From the NCBI RefSeq assembly GCF_016124325.1, contig NZ_WGNY01000019.1, positions 124,001-188,000 on the forward strand: a stretch of 64,000 nucleotides of DNA. The letters run 5' to 3'. Of this stretch, positions 42,378-51,333 are shown piece after piece. Numbering within the stretch: position 1 is the stretch's first letter; each line of letters begins with the position of its first letter. The position numbers and the translations under genes were made by a program. The stretch comes from Phenylobacterium sp. GTDB lineage: Bacteria; Pseudomonadota; Alphaproteobacteria; Caulobacterales; Caulobacteraceae. A model generated the notes under the pieces. That model made no database searches. It was not told the DNA's origin and saw nothing but the letters and a program-made list of their open reading frames with translations.

Positions 42378-43918
42378 GCCGGGGGATGGACCGCAGACGC
42401 CTCCTCGGGCTCGGCGGCGCCTTCACGGCGCTGGGGGCGGCCGCGCCGTTCGCCATGCAGCTCGCGGCGGCGGGATCGGCGGCCGGACAATCCGCGCCCG
42501 ACTACAAGGCGCTGGTCTGCGTGTTCCTCTACGGCGGCAACGACGCGCACAACACCGTCCTGGCCACCGACAACGATTCCTGGGGCCGCTACTTCGCGGC
42601 GCGCAACACGGGTGTGGATCCCATCGCCCTGATGCCGCCCGGCGTCGCGCCCACCGCGCCTGGACAAACCAACCTCGTCACCGGTCGCGCGGCCTCGTCG
42701 GCGTCGCCGGAGGGATGGGGCGGCGTGCTGCCGATCACGCCACGCACCCGCCAGGCGATACCGGCCGGCACCAACGCGGGCGCCCGCACCTTCGCCCTCC
42801 ACCCCTTCTTGGAGCCCTTGCAGACGCTGTTCGCCCAGAAGCGACTGGCGATCCTGGCCAATGTGGGCACGCTGATCCAGCCCACGACCAAGGCGCAATA
42901 CCTCGCCAAGTCCGTCCCGCTTCCGACGAGCCTCTTCTCCCACAACGACCAGCAGTCGACGTGGCAGGCGCTATCCACGGAGGGCGCAAGGTACGGGTGG
43001 GGCGGGCGGCTGGCAGACACCATCGTGGGCTCCAACGGGCTCAATACGGTCTTCACCGCCATATCGACGAGCGGCAACGCCGTGTTCCTGTCGGGCCGGT
43101 CGGTCGTCCAGTACCAGCTGTCGACCGACATCGAACCCGCCGAAACGATCCGGGGCCTCGAGGGACGATCGCTCTTCGGCTCGACCGAAGGCCCGTCGCT
43201 TCTCAAGGCCCTGATCGCCGACGGGTCGTCGGGGAAAATGGCGGCTGACTACTCGGATGTGGTGATGCGCTCGATCAACGCGGCTTCGACCGTGAACGAT
43301 GCCTTCGCCGAGGGCGTCGTGGCCAGCGTCGCCGGGCCTCCGGACTTCGTCAATCCGCTGAGCGGCCAGACCGAGGCCAACGCCCTGGCGCTACAGCTTC
43401 AGACCGTAGCGCGGATGGTCGCGGCAAGCTCGGCGCTCGGGGTCCGCCGCCAGGTGTTCTTCGTGGGCATCGGCGGATGGGACACGCACAACGGCCAGAA
43501 CGCGGCCCAGCCGGTCCTTCTGGCCAAGCTTGCGCACGGGCTCTCCTACCTCGACGCCGCGCTCTCGAATGTGGGCGGGATCGACCGGCGGGCCCAGGTG
43601 ACGGCCTTCACGGCGTCGGATTTCGGCCGGGGCTTCACGACGAACGGCGACGGCACCGACCACGCCTGGGGCTCGCACCACTTCATCCTGGGCGGCGCGG
43701 TTCGCGGCGGCGACATCTATGGCCAGTATCCGACGCTCGGCGTCGACGTGGGCGGCTTCGACAACCCCGACAATGTGGGCGGCGCGCTCATCCCGACCAC
43801 CTCGGTGGATCAGTTCGGCGCGACGCTCGGCCGGTGGTTCGGCGCGTCGGAAGCGCAGATCGACGCGATCTTCCCGCGCCTGGGCAATTTCCCGACGCGC
43901 TATCTGGGGTTCGTCTAG
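42374..43918 (+). CDS. DUF1501-family Tat-exported protein
   Basis: This 514-residue protein has a twin-arginine-like signal (M-D-R-R-R-L-L-G-L-G-G) and an alkaline-phosphatase/sulfatase-like fold. Blocks visible are F-L-Y-G-G-N-D-A-H-N, G-G-W-D-T-H-N and H-A-W-G-S-H-H-F. It overlaps the DUF1800 gene (ATGA) and the pair is a conserved unit in many phyla. The HAWGSHH and GGWDTH residues could form a metal site. Substrate and role are unknown. It converges with the PilZ gene, five bases apart. Confidence 0.9.
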   Translation: MSRGMDRRRLLGLGGAFTALGAAAPFAMQLAAAGSAAGQSAPDYKALVCVFLYGGNDAHNTVLATDNDSWGRYFAARNTGVDPIALMPPGVAPTAPGQTNLVTGRAASSASPEGWGGVLPITPRTRQAIPAGTNAGARTFALHPFLEPLQTLFAQKRLAILANVGTLIQPTTKAQYLAKSVPLPTSLFSHNDQQSTWQALSTEGARYGWGGRLADTIVGSNGLNTVFTAISTSGNAVFLSGRSVVQYQLSTDIEPAETIRGLEGRSLFGSTEGPSLLKALIADGSSGKMAADYSDVVMRSINAASTVNDAFAEGVVASVAGPPDFVNPLSGQTEANALALQLQTVARMVAASSALGVRRQVFFVGIGGWDTHNGQNAAQPVLLAKLAHGLSYLDAALSNVGGIDRRAQVTAFTASDFGRGFTTNGDGTDHAWGSHHFILGGAVRGGDIYGQYPTLGVDVGGFDNPDNVGGALIPTTSVDQFGATLGRWFGASEAQIDAIFPRLGNFPTRYLGFV

Positions 43919-43923
43919 CTAGC

Positions 43924-44280
43924 TCAGCGCGACAGGCCCGACTGCAGCGCGAGCCAGGCTTCGCGCGCGGGCGCCAGGCGCTGGTCCTCAAGTTCCTGCA
44001 GCGGGTGGATGCGCTCGAACGCCACGCCGGCGAGGTCGCTTCGGCGCCACTTCAGCACCACCTCGATTGCGCGCGCTTCCTGGAACTGGATGAGCACGAA
44101 ACGGGGCGGCAGCTTGTAGAAGTGCGAGATCTCCAGCTTCGCGCCGCTGCGGCTGAGGTCGCGGATGGTGCAGTCGGCCCACAGCGCCAGCTTCGGGCCA
44201 TGCAGCACCCGCGCCGGCTGTCGGACCGGTTCGCGCGGCTCTGAGCGCCTCTCGATGTATTGGCGTGCGGGGTCTGCCAT
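43924..44280 (-). CDS. PilZ-domain protein
   Basis: This 118-residue protein has a PilZ domain with both c-di-GMP binding parts: R-S-E-P-R (R-x-x-x-R) near residue 12 and D-L-S-R-S-G (D-x-S-x-x-G) near residue 41. It may link c-di-GMP levels to the secretion system or to polysaccharide output. ATG 44280 lies 73 bases downstream of the VirB11-like stop on the same strand, so it may share the operon or have its own promoter. Confidence 0.88.
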   Translation of the reverse strand: MADPARQYIERRSEPREPVRQPARVLHGPKLALWADCTIRDLSRSGAKLEISHFYKLPPRFVLIQFQEARAIEVVLKWRRSDLAGVAFERIHPLQELEDQRLAPAREAWLALQSGLSR

Positions 44281-44353
44281 CCCGCTGTTCGTAGCCTATT
44301 GAGATTTATAAGAAGTTCCTCTGGACGAAAGAGTCCGCGCCCGGTCGCCGAGA

Positions 44354-45334
44354 TCAGCGCGGGCGGAACCGCACTTCCGTGACCCTCCGCGCGCCGTCGG
44401 CGCGCTCGATCTGCACCACCACGTCGATCACGCGGTCGACGTAGGCTTGGACCTTGTCCCAGCCGAGGTCGACGCCGGAGGTCAGGGCCAGGAGCGCGAT
44501 CTGGTCGAGCGCGCCGGCCGGACTGTCGGCGTGCACCGTCGTCAGGGAGCCTGGGTGGCCGCTGTTGACCGCCCGCAGGAAGGCGAAGGCCTCCTTGCCG
44601 CGAAGCTCGCCCAGCATGATGCGGTCGGGGCGCATCCGAAGGGCTGCCGCCAGCAGCGTGTCGGCGTCGACGCGCGCCTCGCCCAGTTCGCCGCGCACGG
44701 CCACCAGACCCACGCTGTTGGGATGGTCGAGACGGACTTCGGGGGCGTCCTCGATCACAAGCAAGCGCTCGCCGTGATCGATTTCCTTGACCAGGGCGTT
44801 GAGCAGCGTGGTCTTGCCGCTGCCGGTGCCGCCCGAGATGACGATTGTCTTGCGCCGGCGCACCGCCGCCTTGAGGAAGGTTTCGAGGTCGCCCGCTTCG
44901 AGCATGGCTTCGAGCTCGGCGTCGGCCGCGGCCTGGCGGTTGGCGTCGGTGCGGTGGGCCACATCGAAGAGGCCGTCGCGGGCGAGATCGCCAACCGACA
45001 GGTCGGAGATCTGGTGCTTGCGCACGGCCAGCGCCAGGCCGCCGCGCGTGGCCGGCGGCGACACCACCTGGACCCGCGCGCCATCCGGCAAGGTGGCGGA
45101 CAGCAGGGGCTGTTCGCGGTTGACCCCCTGGTGGCTGGCGGCCGCGATCTGTCGCGCCAAGCGCTGGAGCGCCACCTCGTCGAGCTGCTCGGCCGCCTCG
45201 CGCTGCATGGCGCCACCGATCGTCTCGACCCAGACCTCGCCCGGCCGGTTCACCAGGACGTCGGTGACGTCGGGCCGCGAAAGCCATGGCGAAAGCGGCG
45301 CCAGGTAGGCGCTGAGATAGACGTTGGCGGTCAT
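44354..45334 (-). CDS. virB11: Type IV secretion ATPase VirB11
   Basis: This 326-residue hexameric ATPase has Walker A G-G-T-G-S-G-K-T-T at residues 168-176. It also has the Asp box V-I-E-D-A-P-E-V-R, the R-M-R-P-D-R-I-M-L-G-E-L-R-G-K-E-A Walker B/Walker-associated block and the His box G-H-P-G-S-L-T-T-V-H. It drives pilus assembly or substrate transfer at the inner membrane. ATG 45334 overlaps the VirB10 stop. It is the last gene of the virB operon. Confidence 0.95.
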   Translation of the reverse strand: MTANVYLSAYLAPLSPWLSRPDVTDVLVNRPGEVWVETIGGAMQREAAEQLDEVALQRLARQIAAASHQGVNREQPLLSATLPDGARVQVVSPPATRGGLALAVRKHQISDLSVGDLARDGLFDVAHRTDANRQAAADAELEAMLEAGDLETFLKAAVRRRKTIVISGGTGSGKTTLLNALVKEIDHGERLLVIEDAPEVRLDHPNSVGLVAVRGELGEARVDADTLLAAALRMRPDRIMLGELRGKEAFAFLRAVNSGHPGSLTTVHADSPAGALDQIALLALTSGVDLGWDKVQAYVDRVIDVVVQIERADGARRVTEVRFRPR

Positions 45335-46407
45335 CGGGCCACGCCGGAGAAGTCCAGGTCGCGGGCGACGAACACCTGGACGGCCGCGCCCTGGGCGACC
45401 CGGATCGTGTCGGGGATGTCGATCTGCTTCTGCAGAGCGGCCTCGGCCACCTGGTTCGCCTGGGTCGGCGAGGTGATCACCAGCGTGGTGTTGCGGTCGG
45501 AGGCGCTGTTGGCCAGCGCGGTGGCGCCGGCATTCACGACCGACAGCAGGATGGAGGCCCCGAACCGGCGGAAGAAGTGGGTGTCGACCTTGCCGTCGAG
45601 GCCGCCGCGGCCCAGGCGGTCGGTAGCCGGCGACGCGACGTCGATGGTTACGCCGGAGGGGTCGATGATCCGCGTCCAGACCACGAAGGCGCGGGTCTGG
45701 CCGGCGGCGACGGCGCTCTTGTACTGGCCGATAAGCTTGGAGCCGCGCGGGATCAGCACCCGGGAGCCGTCGAAGCTGCGGACGTCGCGGCTGACGACGC
45801 CGCGGACCGAGCCGGGCAGGTCGGAATCGATCGCCGTCTCGAGCGTGGCGTCGATGACCGTGCCCTGCGGGACCACCAGCCCGAGATTGTACATCTGGGT
45901 GGCGCGGGCCACGTCGCTGTTGTTGCCGGTCAGGCGGGCCACGAAGCGCTCGTCCGCAGATTCCGGCGCGCCGCCGGCGGCCGCGGCCACGGGCCCTGGC
46001 GGGGTGGTCGCGGCCTGGGCGACCTGCAGGGCCGCGCCGCTCTGGGCCGGACCCATGTCGACCACCACCGTCGGGGCGCGCCAGTGCGCCTCGTTGGGAT
46101 CGGTCGCGGGGGCGAGCGGCGCCATGGGCATCGGCGCGGGCGGCGGCGGGGCCGGAGCCGGGGTCGGCGCGGGGACGGGCGCCGCCGGCGCGGCGGCCGG
46201 CGTCGGTTGCGGCGCAGGGGCCGGCGTCTGGGCGTTGGCCATGCGGCCGCTGTTCAGGCCGTTGAAGACCATGAAGCCCAGGACGCCCGCGCCCGCCACG
46301 CCGGCCCACAGGCTCCACGACGACTCGCCGGCCCGCACGCGCGGCGCCGCCGTGGCGGCGCGGGCGAACACGGGGCTGACTTCCTTCGGGGGTTCCTTGC
46401 GCGTCAT
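45331..46407 (-). CDS. virB10: Type IV secretion channel protein VirB10
   Basis: This 358-residue protein has a cytoplasmic tail, one membrane helix at about residues 33-52, a Pro/Ala-rich spacer of about 60 residues and a C-terminal TrbI/VirB10 beta-barrel domain. In that domain V-P-Q-G-T-V-I-D-A-T-L-E-T and R-V-L-I-P-R-G-S-K-L-I-G-Q-Y are conserved. It spans both membranes in the core complex. ATG 46407 overlaps the VirB9 stop; GTG 46416 is an alternative. The spacer is long and simple in composition. Confidence 0.94.
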   Translation of the reverse strand: MTRKEPPKEVSPVFARAATAAPRVRAGESSWSLWAGVAGAGVLGFMVFNGLNSGRMANAQTPAPAPQPTPAAAPAAPVPAPTPAPAPPPPAPMPMAPLAPATDPNEAHWRAPTVVVDMGPAQSGAALQVAQAATTPPGPVAAAAGGAPESADERFVARLTGNNSDVARATQMYNLGLVVPQGTVIDATLETAIDSDLPGSVRGVVSRDVRSFDGSRVLIPRGSKLIGQYKSAVAAGQTRAFVVWTRIIDPSGVTIDVASPATDRLGRGGLDGKVDTHFFRRFGASILLSVVNAGATALANSASDRNTTLVITSPTQANQVAEAALQKQIDIPDTIRVAQGAAVQVFVARDLDFSGVAR

Positions 46408-47174
46408 CGCCGCCACCAGGGTTCCTTCTTGCGCTCCTTGAGCGTGCTGGCCTCCTCGACGCGGAAGCCGTCGTTATAGATGCGGGTCACTTCCTTGCCC
46501 CGCCGCAGCACGAAGCCGCGAGCGATCCGGTCGATCACCACATAGCCGTCGCGCTGCCGCGTATTGACCACCGCCTCGCCGCCGTCGGCGTCGATCGCGA
46601 AGATCGCCGGCATGTCGTCCTGGACGCCGAAGGTGAAATAGGTGTCGCGGCCGTCGTCGAACACCTTCACCGGCAGGTTCTTGGGCGAGCCAGCGTAGGA
46701 GTAGGCGGTGTTCGCCTCCATCGGCGGCGCGGGCGGCGGCGGCGGCTCGACATAGGCCACGGCCGGCGCCGGATAGATGAAGCGGATGGTGAAGGGGATC
46801 ACGCGGCTGGGCGCCTTGCGCGCCACACTGAGCTGGAAGTTGTAGCGCCGCAGGTTGGTCACCACCGTCATGTTGGTGTCGGGGCGCAGCGACATCGGCT
46901 TGAGGAACAGGAGGTTGGCGCGCCTGTTGGGCGTCACCTGCCAGCCGAGGGAATCGCCGATCGCGACATTCTCGATGCGCTCGGCGGGATCGAACTCCAG
47001 CGATAGCTGGAAGCCGAGGACGCCGTGGACCTCGACGACCTGCGAGGGCTCGTAGTCGACCACATAGATGCGCGGGTCGCCAGGGCCCGGACGCGGAAGC
47101 ACGGCGCCCGCGGGGCTGGCGACCCCGAGCGCGATGGCGACGACAACCGAGGAGGCGAGGGCGGGAATACGCAT
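46404..47174 (-). CDS. virB9: Type IV secretion protein VirB9
   Basis: This 256-residue periplasmic/outer-membrane core protein has a signal peptide and N-terminal block D-P-R-I-Y-V-V-D-Y. The C-terminal VirB9/CagX block contains F-D-D-G-R-D-T-Y-F-T-F, then R-R-G-K-E-V-T-R-I-Y-N-D-G-F. It pairs with VirB10 and normally with the small lipoprotein VirB7, which is not found here. ATG 47174 overlaps the VirB6 stop by one base. No VirB8 gene lies between VirB6 and VirB9. Confidence 0.93.
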   Translation of the reverse strand: MRIPALASSVVVAIALGVASPAGAVLPRPGPGDPRIYVVDYEPSQVVEVHGVLGFQLSLEFDPAERIENVAIGDSLGWQVTPNRRANLLFLKPMSLRPDTNMTVVTNLRRYNFQLSVARKAPSRVIPFTIRFIYPAPAVAYVEPPPPPAPPMEANTAYSYAGSPKNLPVKVFDDGRDTYFTFGVQDDMPAIFAIDADGGEAVVNTRQRDGYVVIDRIARGFVLRRGKEVTRIYNDGFRVEEASTLKERKKEPWWRR

Positions 47175-48343
47175 TATCGGGCCGCTCCGGCAGGCCGTCC
47201 GTTCACGGACGGGCGGCGATAGGTGTCGCCGAGCCGCGCCGGCGCATCGCCCAGGCTGACGGAGACGGCGGTGCGCTGGGCGCCGGCCGTGGCGGCCAGC
47301 GACGCGGCGCGGGTGCGGGCGGCGCTCTGGGCCACGTCGCGCTGGAGGTCGAACGCCAGCCGCTCGGCCCGCGAGGGCTGTACGGCCGCGCCGGCAAGCG
47401 CCGGCGCTGGGATGGCGCGGCCCGGCTCGGCGGATCCGCCGCCCCGGCTCTGCGCGCTACGTGGCAGGTGGAAACCCAGCGCCATGACACAGGCGCCCAG
47501 GACCAGCGCCGCCTGGGCGGCGCCGAAGACGAACACGAGCGCCGCCGTGCTGATGGCGGTCTGGGGCTGGAGTTGCTGGGCCGCGCGCTGGTCGGCCAGC
47601 GCGGTCAGCCAGGGCTCGATGACCGTCAGCATCATGACAAGGAGCAACCAGCCCACGAGCGGCGTGAGGGCCGCGGCGAGCAGGGCCCGCACCCAGCCTA
47701 CGAACACGCCGCGCGTCGCGGGCAGTAGCGCCAGCGCGATGAACACCGGGCCGACGGCGGTGAGGATGCCGATGGCCAGCGTGGCCGCAGAGATCACGCC
47801 GACGCTGGAGAAGAAGAGCAGGCCGCTCGCCAGCGACACCGCCTCGGCGGCCGCGGCCTGCGGGCTGGCGTAGGCCTTGGCGTCGACGCCGGCGACCTTG
47901 CCGTAGCTCGCCGCGGTCATGCTGAGTTCGCGATAGGTGGTCTCCAGGCCCGCCACCGGATCCGAGGCGAGCGACGAGCGGCCGCCTTCCTGCCATGGCG
48001 ACGAGGCGATGGCGGCGATCTCGAGCGGCGCGCGCTCGGCGACGTCGAACACCAGCGCCTGGAAGGTGGACCAACTTGTCGCCAGCGCGAGAATCGCGCC
48101 GACCGCCAGCGCGATCCGAGGGGCGTCGGACAGCCGCGTATTCCCCTGGGCGAACAGCATCCGGTAGCCGAACAGGGCGACGTAGATGGTCAGCAGGGCC
48201 GTCAGCGCGGTCTGGAAGACCGGAGACCCCTGGGTCAGGGCCAGATAGCCGCCTTGGGCGTAGGCTCGCGTCTGGCAGTCGACCGTAGCCAGGACGCCCC
48301 GGATTACGCCCGCGTCGACGAGGGTGGCGCAGGCGCTGCTCAT
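47174..48343 (-). CDS. virB6: Type IV secretion inner-membrane protein VirB6
   Basis: This 389-residue TrbL/VirB6-type protein has about six membrane helices, including G-L-L-F-F-S-S-V-G-V-I and G-P-V-F-I-A-L-A-L-L, and a hydrophilic Ala/Arg-rich C-terminus of about 90 residues. A small N-terminal part has two Cys. ATG 48343 overlaps the VirB4 stop. It forms the inner-membrane platform. The call rests on topology, order and the V-G-P-V-F-I-A-L-A-L block. Confidence 0.9.
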   Translation of the reverse strand: MSSACATLVDAGVIRGVLATVDCQTRAYAQGGYLALTQGSPVFQTALTALLTIYVALFGYRMLFAQGNTRLSDAPRIALAVGAILALATSWSTFQALVFDVAERAPLEIAAIASSPWQEGGRSSLASDPVAGLETTYRELSMTAASYGKVAGVDAKAYASPQAAAAEAVSLASGLLFFSSVGVISAATLAIGILTAVGPVFIALALLPATRGVFVGWVRALLAAALTPLVGWLLLVMMLTVIEPWLTALADQRAAQQLQPQTAISTAALVFVFGAAQAALVLGACVMALGFHLPRSAQSRGGGSAEPGRAIPAPALAGAAVQPSRAERLAFDLQRDVAQSAARTRAASLAATAGAQRTAVSVSLGDAPARLGDTYRRPSVNGRPAGAAR

Positions 48344-50727
48344 GCCGCGTTCCGCCCCTCCATGAAGCTCGGAAGCCAGGCCGAGGGCTCGTCGCCGAAC
48401 TGCTGACGAAGGGCATCGAGCCGGCGGACCGCCCGCTCGGTGCCCGCGAGCACGGCCAACTCGCCCGACAGGCCGGTCAGGTCGAGGCGCGCCACCACAC
48501 TGTGGTCGCCGCGCTTGATCAGGAAGCAGCGCGAGGTGTCCGGCAGGCTGCGGACCAGCTCGAACTCGTGCTCGGTCAGGCCGAAGCCGTCGACATAGTC
48601 GGCCGCCTTCGCCCGGGCGTTGGGGAAGAAGATCTGCGTGGCCGCCTGCTCGATGATCGCCGAGGCGATGCGGCTGTCGAGCGCGTCCGAGGCGCTCTGG
48701 GTGCAGAAGCCCACGAGCCCGTTGCGCTTGCGGATGGTCTTTTCCCAATCCTTGATCCGGCGGACGAAGACGGGGTCGTCCAGCACCTTCCAGCCTTCGT
48801 CGACGACGAACATGGCGGGATTGCCGTCCAGCCGCTGCTCCAGACGGTGGAACAGGTACATCATCGCCGGGATGCGGATGGCCGGGGAGTCCAGCAGCTT
48901 GGTCATGTCGAAACCCAGGATGCGGGTCTCGATGTCGAGGTGGTCCTCGGGGTTGTCGAACAGCCAGGCGTGGTCGCCGCCCTCGCACCAGGCGGCCAGG
49001 CGGGCGGAGAGGTCGCCCATGCTGGGGCGCCGCGCACCCCGGAACAGTTCGCGCAGATAGCGCAGGCGGCGGTGGGCCGGGTCCTGGGCGAAGTTGGCGT
49101 CGATCGCGTCGGCGATCATCGCCCGGTCTTCGGAATCGAGCGTCTCGCCTTCGGTGGTGAGCAGCTGGGCGACCCATTCGGCCAGGAAGGCGCGGTTCGC
49201 TGGCGTGTCGGGCAGCGCCAGCGGGTTGAAGCCGGTGGGCTCGCCCGGCGAGAGCACGTCGTAGCGCCCGCCCACCGCGCGGATGAACGGCTCGGCGCCG
49301 CGATCCTTGTCGAAATAGGCGATGCGCGGCTTCAGGCGCTCGGCCTGGGCCAGCAGGAAGGTCAGCAGCACGGTCTTGCCCGAGCCCGACGGCCCGATGA
49401 CCGTGAAGTTGCCGAGATCCCCGTGATGGAAGTTGAAGTGGTAGGGGCCGAACGCCGTGGTCTCGAGCACGGCGATGGCCGGCCCCCAATGGTTGCCGTC
49501 GGCCTGGCCCATCGGGTGGTTGTGGAAGCTGGCGAGGCCCGCGAAGTTGCCGGCCGAAATCAGAGCTTTCCGCGAGATATATTTGAAGTTGCCAGGGAAT
49601 TGGGCCCAGAAGGCCGGCTCGGTGTTGACGTCCTCGCGGACCGCGACACCGCCCGCTTCGGCCAGCGCCGATTGGACGTCCGCCATCGCCGCGTCGAGAT
49701 CGTCCAAGGTGTCGGCCTTGGCCATGATCGTCAGGTGATGTTCGCCGTAGGCCGCACGGCCGGCGCCCACGTCGTCGCGCGCCTGGGCCAGTTCGCCCCG
49801 CAGGCTGAAGGCGTCGTCCTCGGCGGCCCGCAGCCGGCGCAGCGCCAGCCCCATGCGGTCCAGCGCCTCCTGGCGATCGACGAAGCAGAAGCTCTCGGTG
49901 AGCACCATTTCGGTGGGCAGGCGCAGCACGCCGTCCAGCAGCCCTGGGGCGGTGCGCGCGGGGTAGTCCTTCAGCGAGATCATCGCCCCGAAGGCCGGGG
50001 CGCCCGAGGTCCCCGGGCCGAATTCCAGCGCGTCGAGGCCGAAGCTGAGGCGACGGGTGGCGATGGCGTGCGAGAAGTCGCCGCTGGGCGCCAGCACGGG
50101 GCGCAGCTCGCCGTTCAGCAGCAGGCCCAGGAACTCGGCGGGTTCCGAGCGCTGCGCGCCGCCGGCTGCGGCGTAGAGGCCCAGCGTCCGCGCGCCATAG
50201 GGCGCCAGGGCCGCGGCGAAGGCCTCGCGGGTGGCGTGGAGCTCGCGCAGGTCGCGGCTGACGTCGGCGCTGCGCGCGCGGGCGCCCTTGAGGATACGTT
50301 CGATGACGCCGGCCCGGCCTTGGGTCGGCCGCAGCACGACGGTCAGGAAGATGTCGTTGACGTAGAGCCTGCGGCTGGCGAGCTGTTCGCGCCAGCGCAT
50401 GTCGAGGCCGTAGCAGAACGGCTCCTCGGGCGGCGGCGGGAATGCGGGCGTCACCCGGCGGCGAACCACGTGGTGATAGACGGCGAGCCGCGAACTGGCC
50501 GCGCCGCGCAGCACCGTCTCGCGGATGGTCTTGCGATAATTCAGTTCCTCGTCGGGCGCCGTCTCGAACGGGAAGCCGGCGAGGTGCAGCGTCTGAACGA
50601 GGAGGCCGTCGCGCGTGCTAAGCGTGACGTCGTCGACGTGGGCCACATAGGGCAGGCGGTCGCCGATGGCGACCTCGCGGGGGGCCAGGATCTTGGCCGC
50701 GGCGGTGGTGAGGAAGCTGGCGGTCAC
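48340..50727 (-). CDS. virB4: Type IV secretion ATPase VirB4
   Basis: This 795-residue ATPase has Walker A G-P-S-G-S-G-K-T at residues 445-452 and Walker B M-F-V-V-D-E-G-W. The N-terminal CagE/TrbE/VirB4 domain has G-D-R-L-P-Y. The size is normal for the family. GTG 50727 overlaps the VirB3 stop (GTGA); a much longer open frame upstream only reflects the overlap with virB3 and virB2. It energises assembly of the pilus and channel. Confidence 0.95.
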   Translation of the reverse strand: MTASFLTTAAAKILAPREVAIGDRLPYVAHVDDVTLSTRDGLLVQTLHLAGFPFETAPDEELNYRKTIRETVLRGAASSRLAVYHHVVRRRVTPAFPPPPEEPFCYGLDMRWREQLASRRLYVNDIFLTVVLRPTQGRAGVIERILKGARARSADVSRDLRELHATREAFAAALAPYGARTLGLYAAAGGAQRSEPAEFLGLLLNGELRPVLAPSGDFSHAIATRRLSFGLDALEFGPGTSGAPAFGAMISLKDYPARTAPGLLDGVLRLPTEMVLTESFCFVDRQEALDRMGLALRRLRAAEDDAFSLRGELAQARDDVGAGRAAYGEHHLTIMAKADTLDDLDAAMADVQSALAEAGGVAVREDVNTEPAFWAQFPGNFKYISRKALISAGNFAGLASFHNHPMGQADGNHWGPAIAVLETTAFGPYHFNFHHGDLGNFTVIGPSGSGKTVLLTFLLAQAERLKPRIAYFDKDRGAEPFIRAVGGRYDVLSPGEPTGFNPLALPDTPANRAFLAEWVAQLLTTEGETLDSEDRAMIADAIDANFAQDPAHRRLRYLRELFRGARRPSMGDLSARLAAWCEGGDHAWLFDNPEDHLDIETRILGFDMTKLLDSPAIRIPAMMYLFHRLEQRLDGNPAMFVVDEGWKVLDDPVFVRRIKDWEKTIRKRNGLVGFCTQSASDALDSRIASAIIEQAATQIFFPNARAKAADYVDGFGLTEHEFELVRSLPDTSRCFLIKRGDHSVVARLDLTGLSGELAVLAGTERAVRRLDALRQQFGDEPSAWLPSFMEGRNAA

Positions 50728-51008
50728 GGCCGGTACGAGTTGGCGCCCCAGAAGGCGAAGTTGCGGACGCGCGGGCAGGTCCGCAGCTTCGTCATCCAGA
50801 GATCGAAGAAGCGGGGCTCGCGCAATGAGCCGACGTAGCCGACCGCGTGCATCACCACCGCGATCAGAAGCGTCCAGAACGACCGGGTGATCAGGAACGC
50901 CTCGAGCGTCACGATCAGGTTCAGCACCATGTAGGAATACGTCACGCCACCGATCATCTGGGGCCGGGTCAGGGCGGCGAAGACGGGGTCGGAGGCGAGG
51001 CGGCTCAT
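50724..51008 (-). CDS. virB3: Type IV secretion protein VirB3
   Basis: This 94-residue inner-membrane protein has the family's N-terminal D-P-V-F-A-A-L-T-R-P block and two adjacent membrane helices. ATG 51008 is three bases after the VirB2 stop. It assists VirB4 in pilus assembly. Confidence 0.92.
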   Translation of the reverse strand: MSRLASDPVFAALTRPQMIGGVTYSYMVLNLIVTLEAFLITRSFWTLLIAVVMHAVGYVGSLREPRFFDLWMTKLRTCPRVRNFAFWGANSYRP

Positions 51009-51011
51009 CGG

Positions 51012-51329
51012 TCAGAAGCCCTGGGCCAGCGAGCGGATGCCGGCGACGATCGACACGGCGCCGAAGATGATGAAGGCGCCGACGATGACCGTGAGCCCGC
51101 GCTTCCACTCGATGCGACCGGTCAGCATCATGAAGCCGACGACCGCCACGGCGATGACGGCGGCGCTGGTGGCCACGTTGCCGAGCAGAGTGCCCTGCAC
51201 CCAGTTGAGAGCCGCGAGCAGCGGCGAGGAGCCCGCCGGATCGGCGGCGACCTGGGCGTGGGCCGGTGCGGCCGAAAGCGCGGCGAGAAGGGGCGGCGCG
51301 AGGAGGGCGGAGGGATTGGCTTTCTTCAT
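51012..51329 (-). CDS. virB2: Type IV secretion pilin VirB2
   Basis: This 105-residue TrbC/VirB2-type pilin has a signal peptide cut after A-H-A and two membrane helices separated by a short loop with R-I-E-W-K-R-G. That is the standard prepilin layout. ATG 51329 begins at the signal peptide; the frame is open further up inside virB1. It lies four bases after the virB1 stop. Confidence 0.9.
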   Translation of the reverse strand: MKKANPSALLAPPLLAALSAAPAHAQVAADPAGSSPLLAALNWVQGTLLGNVATSAAVIAVAVVGFMMLTGRIEWKRGLTVIVGAFIIFGAVSIVAGIRSLAQGF

Positions 51330-51333
51330 GTTC

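Noticed and set aside
44447..46441. 664-codon open frame on the + strand opposite virB11 and virB10
   Set aside because: It spans two real, overlapping minus-strand genes and has no family motifs.
48502..50838. 778-codon open frame on the + strand opposite virB4
   Set aside because: VirB4 on the minus strand has all family motifs; the opposite frame is compositionally biased and has no recognisable domain.
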